Shown in pieces: positions 1-5,874 of a DNA stretch of 6,260 nucleotides. The notes beneath the pieces were generated by a model that ran no database searches, was not told the origin of the DNA, and was given only the letters and a program-made list of their open reading frames with translations. Numbering within the stretch: position 1 is the stretch's first letter; each line of letters starts with the position of its first letter. Source of the stretch: an uncultured Variovorax sp. Its GTDB lineage: Bacteria; Pseudomonadota; Gammaproteobacteria; Burkholderiales; Burkholderiaceae. A program made the translations under genes and the position numbers. The stretch lies in contig CAMLCW010000303.1 of assembly GCA_946478645.1 (NCBI GenBank), positions 1 to 6,260 of the forward strand. Direction: 5' to 3'.

Positions 1-188
1 AGATCACCGCGGCGAGCCAGGAGCAGAGCACGGGCATCGAGCAGGTGAACCAGGCGATCGCGCAGATGGACCAGGTGACGCAGCAGAACGCGGCGCTGGT
101 CGAAGAGGCCGCGGCCGCGGCGCAGTCGATGCAGGAACAGGCCGAGAGCCTGGTCGCGTCGGTCAGCGTGTTTCGCCGCGCCGCCTGA
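1..188 (+). CDS. Methyl-accepting chemotaxis protein, C-terminal fragment
   Basis: This is the 3' end of a chemoreceptor gene. The reading frame enters at position 3 and gives 61 residues before the TGA at 186-188. The visible peptide is a continuous heptad-type helix rich in Q, E and A. It contains the stretch [20 protein letters not shown] followed by [13 protein letters not shown], which is characteristic of the C-terminal methylation helix of proteobacterial MCP cytoplasmic domains. It then ends in a short tail, SVFRRAA. Family knowledge: MCPs are membrane-anchored sensors that control CheA through CheW. Glutamine and glutamate residues in this helix are modified by CheR and CheB. The tail lacks an NWETF-type CheR-tethering pentapeptide. 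The ligand-binding domain, HAMP region and signalling hairpin tip lie upstream of the window, so the ligand cannot be inferred and no specific symbol is given. Confidence 0.93.
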   Translation, partial: ITAASQEQSTGIEQVNQAIAQMDQVTQQNAALVEEAAAAAQSMQEQAESLVASVSVFRRAA

Positions 189-211
189 ACGCAAACCCGC
201 GAAAGGCAGCC

Positions 212-238
212 TTCAACTTCCACGCGGCCTGCCGATAA
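212..238 (+). promoter_or_regulatory. Putative FliA (sigma-28) promoter for flgKL
   Basis: Positions 231-238 read GCCGATAA, an exact match to the flagellar sigma-28 -10 consensus on the strand facing flgK. Upstream, TTCAACTT at 212-219 sits at the standard 11-nt spacing with a 4/8 match to TAAAGTTT. Shifting one base to TCAACTTC at 213-220 gives 5/8 with a 10-nt spacer. The -35 is therefore only moderate while the -10 is perfect. Transcription would start at roughly 243-246, about 60 nt before the flgK ATG. flgKL is under a FliA class III promoter in enteric bacteria, so both location and direction make sense. Confidence 0.68.
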
Positions 239-249
239 ACAGGGCACAA

Positions 250-269
250 GGGCAGTCCCGGGGCTGCCC
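250..269 (+). other. GC-rich hairpin in the flgK leader
   Basis: The arms GGGCAG (250-255) and CTGCCC (264-269) are perfectly complementary. Inside them a T-G wobble (256/263) and a C-G pair (257/262) extend the stem to 8 bp with a 4-nt loop. No T-run follows, so it is not a canonical intrinsic terminator. If the FliA promoter at 231-238 is used, the hairpin would start within a few nucleotides of the transcript's 5' end. There it could protect the mRNA. It could alternatively mark the 3' end of the upstream chemoreceptor mRNA. The function is an inference; only the fold is seen. Confidence 0.5.
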
Positions 270-305
270 CGCATTCAACAAAAGCAACGTTCCACAGGTA
301 TCACC

Positions 306-2264
306 ATGTCGATGTTCCAAACGGGCCTGTCCGGTCTCGGCGTCGCGCGTGCCGCGCTCGTGACCACGGCCCACAACACGGCCAACGTGTACACCGTCGG
401 CTACAACCGCCAGACGGCGATCGTGTCGTCCAACCCCGGCACCGCGAGCGGCGCCGGCTTCATCGGCGGCGGCGCGCGCGTCACCACGGTGCAGCGCAGC
501 TACGACCAGTACCTCACGGCCCAGCTCAACGGCGCCGAATCGAAAAGCGCCGCGCTCGCGAGCTACGGCTCGCAGATCAACCGCATCGACTCGCTGCTGG
601 CCGACAAGACGGCCGGCCTCACGCCGCTGATGCAGAGCTTCTTCGCGAGCGTGCAGGACGTGGCCAACACACCGGCCGACCCGGCGGCGCGCCAGCAGCT
701 CATCAGCGCCGCGCAGACGCTGGCCAACAAGTTCCGCGCCACCGACCAGTACCTCACGGACCTGAACGGCGCGGTCAACGAGCAGATCCAGGGCAGCGCC
801 GGCCAGATCAACACCTACGCCACGCAGATCGCGAGCCTCAATCAGCAGATCAGCCAGCTCGGCGCCATGGCCGGCGGCCAGCCGCCGAACGACCTGATGG
901 ACCAGCGCGACCAGCTGGTGGCCGAGCTCGGCAAGATCGTCGACGTCAAGGTGCTCGAGCAGCACAGCGGCCAATACAACGTCTTTATCGGCAACGGCCA
1001 GACGCTGGTGCTCGGCGACCGTGCCGCCCAGATGCAGGCCGTGCCTTCGGCGGCCGACCCCACGCGCACCTCGATGGCGCTGGTCGGGCTCACGGGCACC
1101 GTGTCCGAGCTCAACGACAACGTGTTCACGGGCGGCTCGCTCGGCGGCCTGATGGCGTTCCGCGCCGAGACGCTCACCGCCTCGCAGAACGCCATCGGCC
1201 GCCTCGCCATGTCGCTCGGTGCCGAGTTCAACAACCAGCACCGGCTCGGCGTCGACCTCAACGGCGCGCTCGGCGGCGACTTCTTCTCGATGGCCAAGGC
1301 CGGTGTGTTCTCCAACGCGCGCAACGGCGGCGACATGGTGCTCGGCGCCAGCGTGAACGACACCTCGAAGCTCACCACCAGCGACTACTCGGTGCAGGTG
1401 AAGGACGTGGCCGGCACGCTGACCTACACCGTCACCCGCCTGTCCGACAAGCAGGTGCTCGGCGACTACACCGCGTTCCCGGCCAGCTTCGACGGCGTGA
1501 GCCTGTCGATCGAGAGCGGCAGCGCGCAGCCGGGCGATTCGTTCCTGGTGCAGCCCACGCGCACCGGCGCGCGCGACATGGACGTGCTGGTGCGCGAAAC
1601 CGCCAAGGTCGCGGCCGGCTCGCCGCTGGTCACCGGCAACGCGGCCGGCAACAAGGGCAGCGGCGCAATGAGCCCGGCCGTGGTCGACGCCGCCTACCTC
1701 GCCGCGCCGCTGGCCGCGGGCATCACGCTGGCCTACGACGCGGCGGCCAACACGCTCTCGGGCTTTCCCGCGGGCGCCGCGGTCACGGTGACGCTCGCCG
1801 ACGGCAGCGCCAGCACCTACCCGGCCGGCACCGCCGTGCCCTACACCGCGGGCGCCACCATGCGCTTCGACGGCATCGAGGTGAAGCTCTCGGGCGCGCC
1901 CGCCCAGGGCGACACCTTCACCATCGGCAGGAACACCGGCGGCGTCTCCGACGGCAGCAACGCGCTGCGCCTCGGCGCGCTGCAGCGCAAGAACGCGATG
2001 GACGGCGGCACCTCGACCTTCAACGGCGGCTACGCCAAGCTCGTCAGCGAGGTCGGCAACCGGGCGATGGAAGTCCGCGTGGCCGAGCAGACGCAGGCGA
2101 GCGTGACGGACCAGATCCGCGCCAGCCGCGACGCGATCTCGGGCGTGAACCAGGACGAGGAAACCGCCAACCTGCTGATGTACCAGCAGATGTACCAGGC
2201 CAACGCCAAGGTGATCCAGACCGCATCGACCATGTTCGACGCGATCCTCGGCATCCACGGCTGA
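306..2264 (+). CDS. flgK: Flagellar hook-associated protein 1 FlgK
   Basis: FlgK is the first hook-filament junction protein. It is secreted through the flagellar export apparatus and assembles on the distal hook. The 652-residue product starts MSMFQTGLSGLGVARAAL, a typical FlgK N-terminal D0 helix, followed by the rod/hook family motif NTANVYTVGYNRQ (residues 24-36). Residues 195-236 (DLMDQRDQLVAEL..., then NVFIGNGQTLVLG) are a FlgK hallmark. The C-terminus has SGVNQDEETANLLMYQQMYQ (612-631) and ANAKVIQTASTMFDAIL, the conserved coiled-coil-forming D0 helix. The protein is about 100 residues longer than the 547-residue enteric FlgK. The extra length is a beta-rich central region (about 360-543) with two related modules and a GNAAGNKGSG linker. 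The first ATG is preferred because MSxF-IGLSGL-type starts are standard; its Shine-Dalgarno (ACAGG, 294-298) is weak. There is no signal peptide, as expected for a type III substrate. It is followed after 31 bp by flgL. Confidence 0.97.
   Translation: MSMFQTGLSGLGVARAALVTTAHNTANVYTVGYNRQTAIVSSNPGTASGAGFIGGGARVTTVQRSYDQYLTAQLNGAESKSAALASYGSQINRIDSLLADKTAGLTPLMQSFFASVQDVANTPADPAARQQLISAAQTLANKFRATDQYLTDLNGAVNEQIQGSAGQINTYATQIASLNQQISQLGAMAGGQPPNDLMDQRDQLVAELGKIVDVKVLEQHSGQYNVFIGNGQTLVLGDRAAQMQAVPSAADPTRTSMALVGLTGTVSELNDNVFTGGSLGGLMAFRAETLTASQNAIGRLAMSLGAEFNNQHRLGVDLNGALGGDFFSMAKAGVFSNARNGGDMVLGASVNDTSKLTTSDYSVQVKDVAGTLTYTVTRLSDKQVLGDYTAFPASFDGVSLSIESGSAQPGDSFLVQPTRTGARDMDVLVRETAKVAAGSPLVTGNAAGNKGSGAMSPAVVDAAYLAAPLAAGITLAYDAAANTLSGFPAGAAVTVTLADGSASTYPAGTAVPYTAGATMRFDGIEVKLSGAPAQGDTFTIGRNTGGVSDGSNALRLGALQRKNAMDGGTSTFNGGYAKLVSEVGNRAMEVRVAEQTQASVTDQIRASRDAISGVNQDEETANLLMYQQMYQANAKVIQTASTMFDAILGIHG
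1383..1565 (+). other. FlgK central beta-rich module, copy 1 (residues 360-420)
   Basis: Within FlgK, residues 360-420 run from YSVQVKDVAG through FDGVSLSIESG to GDSFLVQPTRTGARD. The pattern is a pair of short strands, then FDG-V-L-SG-----GDSF-V, consistent with an Ig-like or beta-sandwich insertion in the outer (D2/D3) part of the protein. It resembles a second copy at residues 472-543 and a copy in FlgL, though more weakly. The domain boundary is estimated by eye from the recurring motif. Confidence 0.5.
1641..1934 (+). other. FlgK linker plus module, copy 2 (residues 446-543), shared with FlgL
   Basis: Within FlgK, residues 446-453 read AAGNKGSG and are followed by a beta-rich segment ending MRFDGIEVKLSGAPAQGDTF (519-538) and TIGRN. 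The same order occurs in FlgL, with AAGNTGSG, then a beta-rich segment, then ISFGGMQIKMSGTPADGDTF. The ordered match of linker and module argues for homology rather than composition alone. It probably forms part of the surface-exposed D2/D3 region of the junction protein. Confidence 0.6.
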
Positions 2265-2285
2265 GCGCCCCCCACACACACATCC

Positions 2286-2290
2286 AGGAG
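2286..2290 (+). promoter_or_regulatory. Ribosome binding site of flgL
   Basis: AGGAG lies 5 nt upstream of the flgL ATG in the 31-bp flgK-flgL gap. It is the clearest Shine-Dalgarno in the window and fixes the flgL start at 2296. No promoter-like sequence is evident in this gap, which favours cotranscription with flgK. Confidence 0.8.
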
Positions 2291-2295
2291 CCGCG

Positions 2296-3504
2296 ATGCG
2301 CATCAGCACCCATTCCTTCTACGCCCAGAGCCAGAGCGCGATGGGAACCCAGCAGCAGAAGCTGTTCCGCATCCAGCAGCAGCTCGCCGCGGGCACCAAG
2401 TTCCTCACGCCGGCCGACGATCCCGTGGCCGCTGCACGCGCGCTGGGCGTGAGCCAGTCGATGGCCGAATCGGCGCAGTTCGCCACCAGCCGCAGCCGCG
2501 CGATGCTCTCGCTGTCGCAGGAAGAGACGGCGCTGAAGTCGGCCACCTCGATCATGCAGAGCATGAAGACGCTCGCGGTGCAGGCGGGCAACGGCACGCT
2601 GTCCGACGCCGACCGCGCCTCGCTCGCGACCACGCTGCAGAGCAGCCTCGACCAGCTCGTGAACGTGGCCAATGCCGACGACGGCAACGGCCAGTTCCTG
2701 TTCGCGGGCTTCAAGAGCGCCAGCCCGCCGTTCGTGAGCGACGCCGGCGGCATCCGGTACACCGGCGACCAGGGCCAGCGCCTGATGCAGATCGACGTCT
2801 CGCGCCAGATGGCCGCCACCGACGACGGCCGCAGCGTGTTCCAGTCGGTGCAGGGCGGCGCGGGCTATGTGGCCTCGGCCGCGGCCGGCAACACGGGCTC
2901 GGGCGTGTTCGGTTCGGTCGGGCTCACCGATGCCGCCGCCCCGCACTACGGCAAGGACTTCACGATCAGCTTTGCGGGCGGCAACTACACCGTCTCGACC
3001 GGCGACACGCCCCCCGTGGTGGCCGCCAGCGGACCCTACGTGCCCGACGCGCCGATCTCGTTCGGCGGCATGCAGATCAAGATGAGCGGCACGCCCGCCG
3101 ACGGCGACACCTTCCAGGTCGCGGCCGCGCGCAACGCCGGCACCGACATCTTCGCGGCCATCGGCGACATGGTCGCGGCGCTGAAGCAGCCGCTCGCCGG
3201 CGGCGGCGAAGTGGCGCAGGCCAGGCTGCTCAATGCGTTGAGCACCTTCAACGTCAAGGTCACCAATGCGCACGACAACGTGCTCACGGTGATCTCGTCG
3301 GTGGGCTCGCGCATGAACGAACTCGATGCGCTCGACAACGGCGCCGCCGCGCGGGCGCTGGTCGACAAGGCCTATCTGTCGGAGATCGAAGACCTCGACC
3401 CGGCCGCCGCCATCTCCGAATACCTGCAGCGCGAGACCTCGCTCAAGGCCACGCAGCAGACCTTCGCGCGGCTGCACAGCATTGCGCTGTTCAACTACCT
3501 GTGA
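2296..3504 (+). CDS. flgL: Flagellar hook-associated protein 3 FlgL
   Basis: FlgL is the second hook-filament junction protein, assembling between FlgK and the flagellin filament after type III export. The product is 402 residues. It begins MRISTHSFYAQSQSAMGTQQ and continues QQLAAGTKFLTPADDPVAAARAL (about 28-50), the flagellin/FlgL N-terminal D0-D1 signature with its conserved P-x-DDP-x-A element. Residues 129-140 (DGNGQFLFAGFK) match the typical FlgL G-x-F-L-F-AG motif. The C-terminus, AISEYLQRETSLKATQQTFA followed by RLHSIALFNYL, is the flagellin-like C-terminal helix ending in the usual NYL/DYL. The enteric protein is 317 residues. The excess here comes mainly from a central insertion (about 190-277) containing AAGNTGSG and a beta-rich module shared with FlgK. 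The start is supported by AGGAG 5 nt upstream. It is the last gene of the flgKL unit and converges on fliR. Confidence 0.96.
   Translation: MRISTHSFYAQSQSAMGTQQQKLFRIQQQLAAGTKFLTPADDPVAAARALGVSQSMAESAQFATSRSRAMLSLSQEETALKSATSIMQSMKTLAVQAGNGTLSDADRASLATTLQSSLDQLVNVANADDGNGQFLFAGFKSASPPFVSDAGGIRYTGDQGQRLMQIDVSRQMAATDDGRSVFQSVQGGAGYVASAAAGNTGSGVFGSVGLTDAAAPHYGKDFTISFAGGNYTVSTGDTPPVVAASGPYVPDAPISFGGMQIKMSGTPADGDTFQVAAARNAGTDIFAAIGDMVAALKQPLAGGGEVAQARLLNALSTFNVKVTNAHDNVLTVISSVGSRMNELDALDNGAAARALVDKAYLSEIEDLDPAAAISEYLQRETSLKATQQTFARLHSIALFNYL
2881..3126 (+). other. FlgL linker plus beta-rich module (residues 196-277), shared with FlgK
   Basis: Within FlgL, AAGNTGSG (196-203) is followed by KDFTISFAGGNYTVSTGD and then ISFGGMQIKMSGTPADGDTF (254-273) and QVAA. 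FlgK carries AAGNKGSG, then MRFDGIEVKLSGAPAQGDTF and TIGRN in the same order. The region accounts for most of the extra length compared with enteric FlgL, and is likely the exposed D2 domain. Confidence 0.6.
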
Positions 3505-3511
3505 GGGAGAG

Positions 3512-3553
3512 GCTGCGGCCCTTCAGGGCGCAAGCGCCTGCGTGAGCCGCAGC
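3512..3553. terminator. Possible bidirectional terminator at the flgL/fliR convergence
   Basis: An outer perfect 7-bp inverted repeat, GCTGCGG (3512-3518) with CCGCAGC (3547-3553), encloses an inner hairpin, GGCG (3527-3530) with CGCC (3535-3538) and a CAAG loop. The structure spans the 18-bp intergenic gap and the last codons of fliR, where two convergent transcripts meet. There is no T-tract on either strand, so it does not fit the classic intrinsic terminator model. GC-rich genomes often show such inverted repeats by chance, so confidence is low. Confidence 0.35.
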
Positions 3554-4317
3554 ACGTTGTCCAGCGCCTCGGCAAAGCGCGGCGCCAGGAACGCGCCGAG
3601 CTGCGGGATCAGGAGCTGCATCATCCCGATGCCCGCGAGCAGCGTGAGCGGGAAGCCGACCGCGAAGATGCTGAACTGCGGCGAGGCGCGGTTCAGGATG
3701 CCCATCGCGAGGTTCAGCGTGAGCAGCGCGGTCACCAGCGGCAGCGACAGCATGAGCCCGTTGGCAAAGATCTGCGCGCCGGCCGACACCAGGAAGATCC
3801 AGCCCTGCGCCGCCAGCGGCGCATCGGCGATCGGCAGCGTGTGGAAGCTCTCGGCCAGCGCGGCGACCATGAGCAGGTGGCCGTCGAAGGCCAGGAAGAT
3901 CAGGATCGCGAGCATGTGCAGGAAGCGCGCGATCACCGTCGTGGCACCGCCGGCCATGGGGTCGAAGAACGACGCGAACGAAAGCCCCATCTGCAGGCCG
4001 ATGTACTCGCCCGCGGCCAGCACGGCCGCGAACACCATGCGCATGGTGAAGCCGATGGCCGCGCCGATGAGCACCTGCTGGACGATGATCCACACGCCGC
4101 CGGCCGAGACGACCGGCACCGGCGGCATCGGCGCCAGCGTTGGCGCGATCGCCACCGCGAGCAGCGCTGCGATCGCCACCTTGAGGTTGCGCGAGACGCC
4201 CGGCTCGCCGAACACCGGCGCGGTGCTCACGAGCGCCAGCATGCGGACGAACGGCCAGAGAAAGGCAGTGAGCCAGGCGCTCAGCTCCGCCGAGGTGACG
4301 GAGAGAATCGAAGGCAT
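3523..4317 (-). CDS. fliR: Flagellar biosynthesis protein FliR (export gate)
   Basis: FliR is an integral inner-membrane component of the flagellar type III export gate. It forms a helical complex with FliP and FliQ at the centre of the MS ring. The product has 264 residues, matching the usual length (about 260). Several long hydrophobic segments are visible, at roughly residues 12-33, 45-63, 73-100, 127-155, 172-205 and 214-238. Family-typical sequences include RMLALVSTAPVFGEPGVSRN (25-44) near the N-terminus, EYIGLQMGLSFASFFDP (104-120), and the LNLAMGILNRASPQFSIFAV segment (201-220) followed by GFPLTLLAG. The start codon directly abuts the fliQ stop (TGA then ATG, zero gap). No convincing Shine-Dalgarno is seen, so translation is probably coupled to fliQ. 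It is the last gene of the minus-strand unit and converges on flgL. Confidence 0.97.
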   Translation of the reverse strand: MPSILSVTSAELSAWLTAFLWPFVRMLALVSTAPVFGEPGVSRNLKVAIAALLAVAIAPTLAPMPPVPVVSAGGVWIIVQQVLIGAAIGFTMRMVFAAVLAAGEYIGLQMGLSFASFFDPMAGGATTVIARFLHMLAILIFLAFDGHLLMVAALAESFHTLPIADAPLAAQGWIFLVSAGAQIFANGLMLSLPLVTALLTLNLAMGILNRASPQFSIFAVGFPLTLLAGIGMMQLLIPQLGAFLAPRFAEALDNVLRLTQALAP

Positions 4318-4587
4318 TCAGGCGACCAGCTGGGGAATGCTCGAGAACAGCACACGCATGTAGTCGAGCATCTGCCCGAGCATCCAGGGCCCGGCGATCA
4401 CCAGCACCGCGAACACCGCGAGCAGCTTCGGAATGAAGGACAGCGTGGCCTCGTTGATCTGCGTGGCGGCCTGGAAGATGCTGATGACCAGGCCCACCAC
4501 CAGCGCGACGATGAGCAGCGGCGCGCCGAGCAGCAGCGAGACGTGGATCGCCTGGCTGCCCAGGGTCATGACGGATTCGGGCGTCAT
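4318..4587 (-). CDS. fliQ: Flagellar biosynthesis protein FliQ (export gate)
   Basis: FliQ is a small hairpin-like membrane protein of the export gate, present in several copies around the FliP-FliR core. The 89-residue length equals that of the enteric protein. Two hydrophobic segments are seen, at about residues 14-38 and 54-74. They flank the highly conserved loop SIFQAATQINEATLSFIPKL (36-55), which is the family signature. It lies 16 bp after the fliP TAG and is immediately followed by the fliR ATG. The ATG at 4585-4587 places the conserved TPESVMTLG-type N-terminus correctly. A GAGA motif lies 9 nt upstream as a weak ribosome binding site. Confidence 0.97.
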   Translation of the reverse strand: MTPESVMTLGSQAIHVSLLLGAPLLIVALVVGLVISIFQAATQINEATLSFIPKLLAVFAVLVIAGPWMLGQMLDYMRVLFSSIPQLVA

Positions 4588-4603
4588 TCGAAAAAATCTC
4601 TTT
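4588..4603 (-). promoter_or_regulatory. fliP-fliQ spacer with weak ribosome binding site for fliQ
   Basis: Read on the minus strand, the spacer is AAAGAGATTTTTTCGA, leading into the fliQ ATG. AAAGAGA is a plausible but weak Shine-Dalgarno, with GAGA 9 nt from the ATG. The T6 run makes this one of the most AT-rich stretches in the window and should keep the initiation region unstructured. It is the only true gap between adjacent genes in the fliN-R unit. Confidence 0.5.
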
Positions 4604-5368
4604 CTAGACGTAGAAGCTCTGGGCCAGTGCGCCGATCAGCAGCTGCCAGCCGTCGGCCATCACGAACAGCATGAGCTTGAACGGCAGCGCGATGGAGGCG
4701 GGCGGCACCATCATCATGCCCATCGACATCAGCACGCTCGCCACCACGAGGTCGATGATCAGGAACGGGATGAAGATGGTGAAGCCGATCTGGAACGCGG
4801 TCTTGAGTTCGCTGATCACGAACGAGGGCAGCAGGATGCGCAGCGGCACGTCCTCGGGGCCCTGCATCTCGGGCGTCTTCGCGAGCCGCGCGAACAGCGC
4901 GAGGTCGTTCTCGCGCGTCTGCTTGAGCATGAACGACTTGAAGGGCGCAATGCCTTTCTCGAGCGCCTGCTCGGCGCTGAGCTTGTTCTGCGAGAACGGC
5001 AGGTAGGCCTCGTCGTAGGCCTTGTCGAACACGGGCGACATGACGAAGAAGGTCAGGAAGAGCGAAAGCCCGACCAGCACCTGGTTCGGCGGCGACGACT
5101 GCGTGCCGATGGCGGTGCGCAGCAGGCCCATCACGATCAGGATGCGTGTGAAGCTGGTCATGCTCAGCAGCAGCGCGGGCAGGAACGAGAGCGAGGTCAG
5201 CAGCACCAGCGTCTGCACGCTGAGCGACCAGGTCTGGCTGCCGCCCGGGCCGGGCGTGCTGGTGACGCCGGGCAGGCCCTGCGCGATGGCGGCCGCGGGC
5301 AGCGCCAGCGCGAGCAGCAACATCAGCGCGGCGCCGCGCAGACGCCGGAAAGAGGCGACGCGCATCAT
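4604..5368 (-). CDS. fliP: Flagellar biosynthesis protein FliP (export gate)
   Basis: FliP is the pentameric core protein of the flagellar type III export channel. The product has 254 residues (enteric FliP: 245). A cleavable-type signal sequence is visible: basic RRLR at 8-11, a hydrophobic core (13-23), then PAAAIAQG with likely cleavage near residues 27-30. A signal peptide is normal for this family. Hallmarks include [20 protein letters not shown] (72-91), [20 protein letters not shown] (93-112), the periplasmic region about 113-178, [20 protein letters not shown] (179-198), and the closing [20 protein letters not shown] (229-248) followed by AQSF. The first ATG overlaps the fliO stop as ATGA, and a second in-frame ATG follows directly, so initiation could be at either Met. 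It ends with TAG, 16 bp before fliQ. Confidence 0.97.
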   Translation of the reverse strand: MMRVASFRRLRGAALMLLLALALPAAAIAQGLPGVTSTPGPGGSQTWSLSVQTLVLLTSLSFLPALLLSMTSFTRILIVMGLLRTAIGTQSSPPNQVLVGLSLFLTFFVMSPVFDKAYDEAYLPFSQNKLSAEQALEKGIAPFKSFMLKQTRENDLALFARLAKTPEMQGPEDVPLRILLPSFVISELKTAFQIGFTIFIPFLIIDLVVASVLMSMGMMMVPPASIALPFKLMLFVMADGWQLLIGALAQSFYV

Positions 5369-5874
5369 CGGCCCGGTTGCTGCGGCTTGAGGCCGAGCGA
5401 CTCGCGCAGCTTCTGCGCGAACAGGTTGGCCGCGCCCGCAACGCGCAGGTCACGCGCATCGGGCGAAACCGGCAGGGCGGTGCCGCCGGCCTGCGCGGGC
5501 AGCGAATGCAGCGTGTTGACCTGGTTCGACGTGACGCCGAGCACCAGCCACTGGCCGCCGACTTCCACCACGACCACGCGCTCGCGCTGGCCGACCATGG
5601 TGCTCGCGACCACCTTCACCAGGTGGCCGCTGCCGAGGCGCTGCAGTCCGAAGCGGCGGGCCGCCCAGGCGCAGAGAAAGATCAGGCCCAGCACCGCGAA
5701 CATGCCGAAGCCGGCCTGCAGCAGGCCCGCGGCGCCGACCGCGGGCGCCGCGGCGCTGTCGACCGGCGTGGGCACCGTGGGGAGCGCGGCCTGTGCGGCG
5801 CGCGCAGCCAGGCTCCAGGCGCCGGCCGTTGCGGCCATGGCCGCGTGCCGGAACCATCGCACGAAAGGCTTCAT
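5365..5874 (-). CDS. fliO: Flagellar biosynthesis protein FliO
   Basis: FliO is a bitopic inner-membrane protein that promotes assembly and stability of the FliP ring. The product has 169 residues, longer than the roughly 125-residue enteric protein. The N-terminus (1-30) has basic residues, an Ala-rich hydrophobic stretch and an ARAAQAALP sequence, and looks like a signal peptide. This is followed by a short Ala/Pro segment, one clear membrane helix (about 51-72, ending CAWAARRFG), and the cytoplasmic FliO domain. That domain shows [20 protein letters not shown] (85-104) and [20 protein letters not shown] (105-124), the typical basic-strand pattern. The C-terminal 45 residues are variable. 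FliO is poorly conserved, so the assignment leans on this domain plus its position between fliN and fliP. Both junctions are 4-bp ATGA overlaps. Confidence 0.93.
   Translation of the reverse strand: MKPFVRWFRHAAMAATAGAWSLAARAAQAALPTVPTPVDSAAAPAVGAAGLLQAGFGMFAVLGLIFLCAWAARRFGLQRLGSGHLVKVVASTMVGQRERVVVVEVGGQWLVLGVTSNQVNTLHSLPAQAGGTALPVSPDARDLRVAGAANLFAQKLRESLGLKPQQPGR

Noticed and set aside
2179..2199. Short direct repeat ATGTACCAG near the end of flgK
   Set aside because: It encodes the conserved MYQQMYQ of the FlgK C-terminal helix; not a mobile or regulatory repeat.
213..2309. A 698-codon open frame on the minus strand opposite flgK
   Set aside because: Its product is a compositionally odd His/Arg/Val/Ala-rich chain with no recognisable domain, as expected when GC-rich codons are read antisense. 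flgK on the + strand is unambiguous.
2044..3477. A 477-codon minus-strand open frame opposite flgL and the end of flgK
   Set aside because: Same Arg/Gly/His-rich antisense artefact. It crosses the flgK-flgL boundary and has no family features.
4145..4180. A 12-bp direct repeat (GCGATCGCCACC) twice, 24 bp apart
   Set aside because: It encodes two VAIA segments in a hydrophobic helix of FliR, so amino-acid and codon bias explain it.
4600..4612. TCTAGA/CTAG site and AT-rich patch at the fliP-fliQ junction as a possible internal promoter
   Set aside because: No -35/-10 pair at acceptable spacing could be found on the minus strand; the patch is better explained as an unstructured initiation region.
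4584..5459. A second minus-strand frame overlapping fliP (291 codons)
   Set aside because: It is a frame shadow of fliP and the end of fliO, Arg/Ala-rich, whereas the fliP frame carries all conserved motifs.
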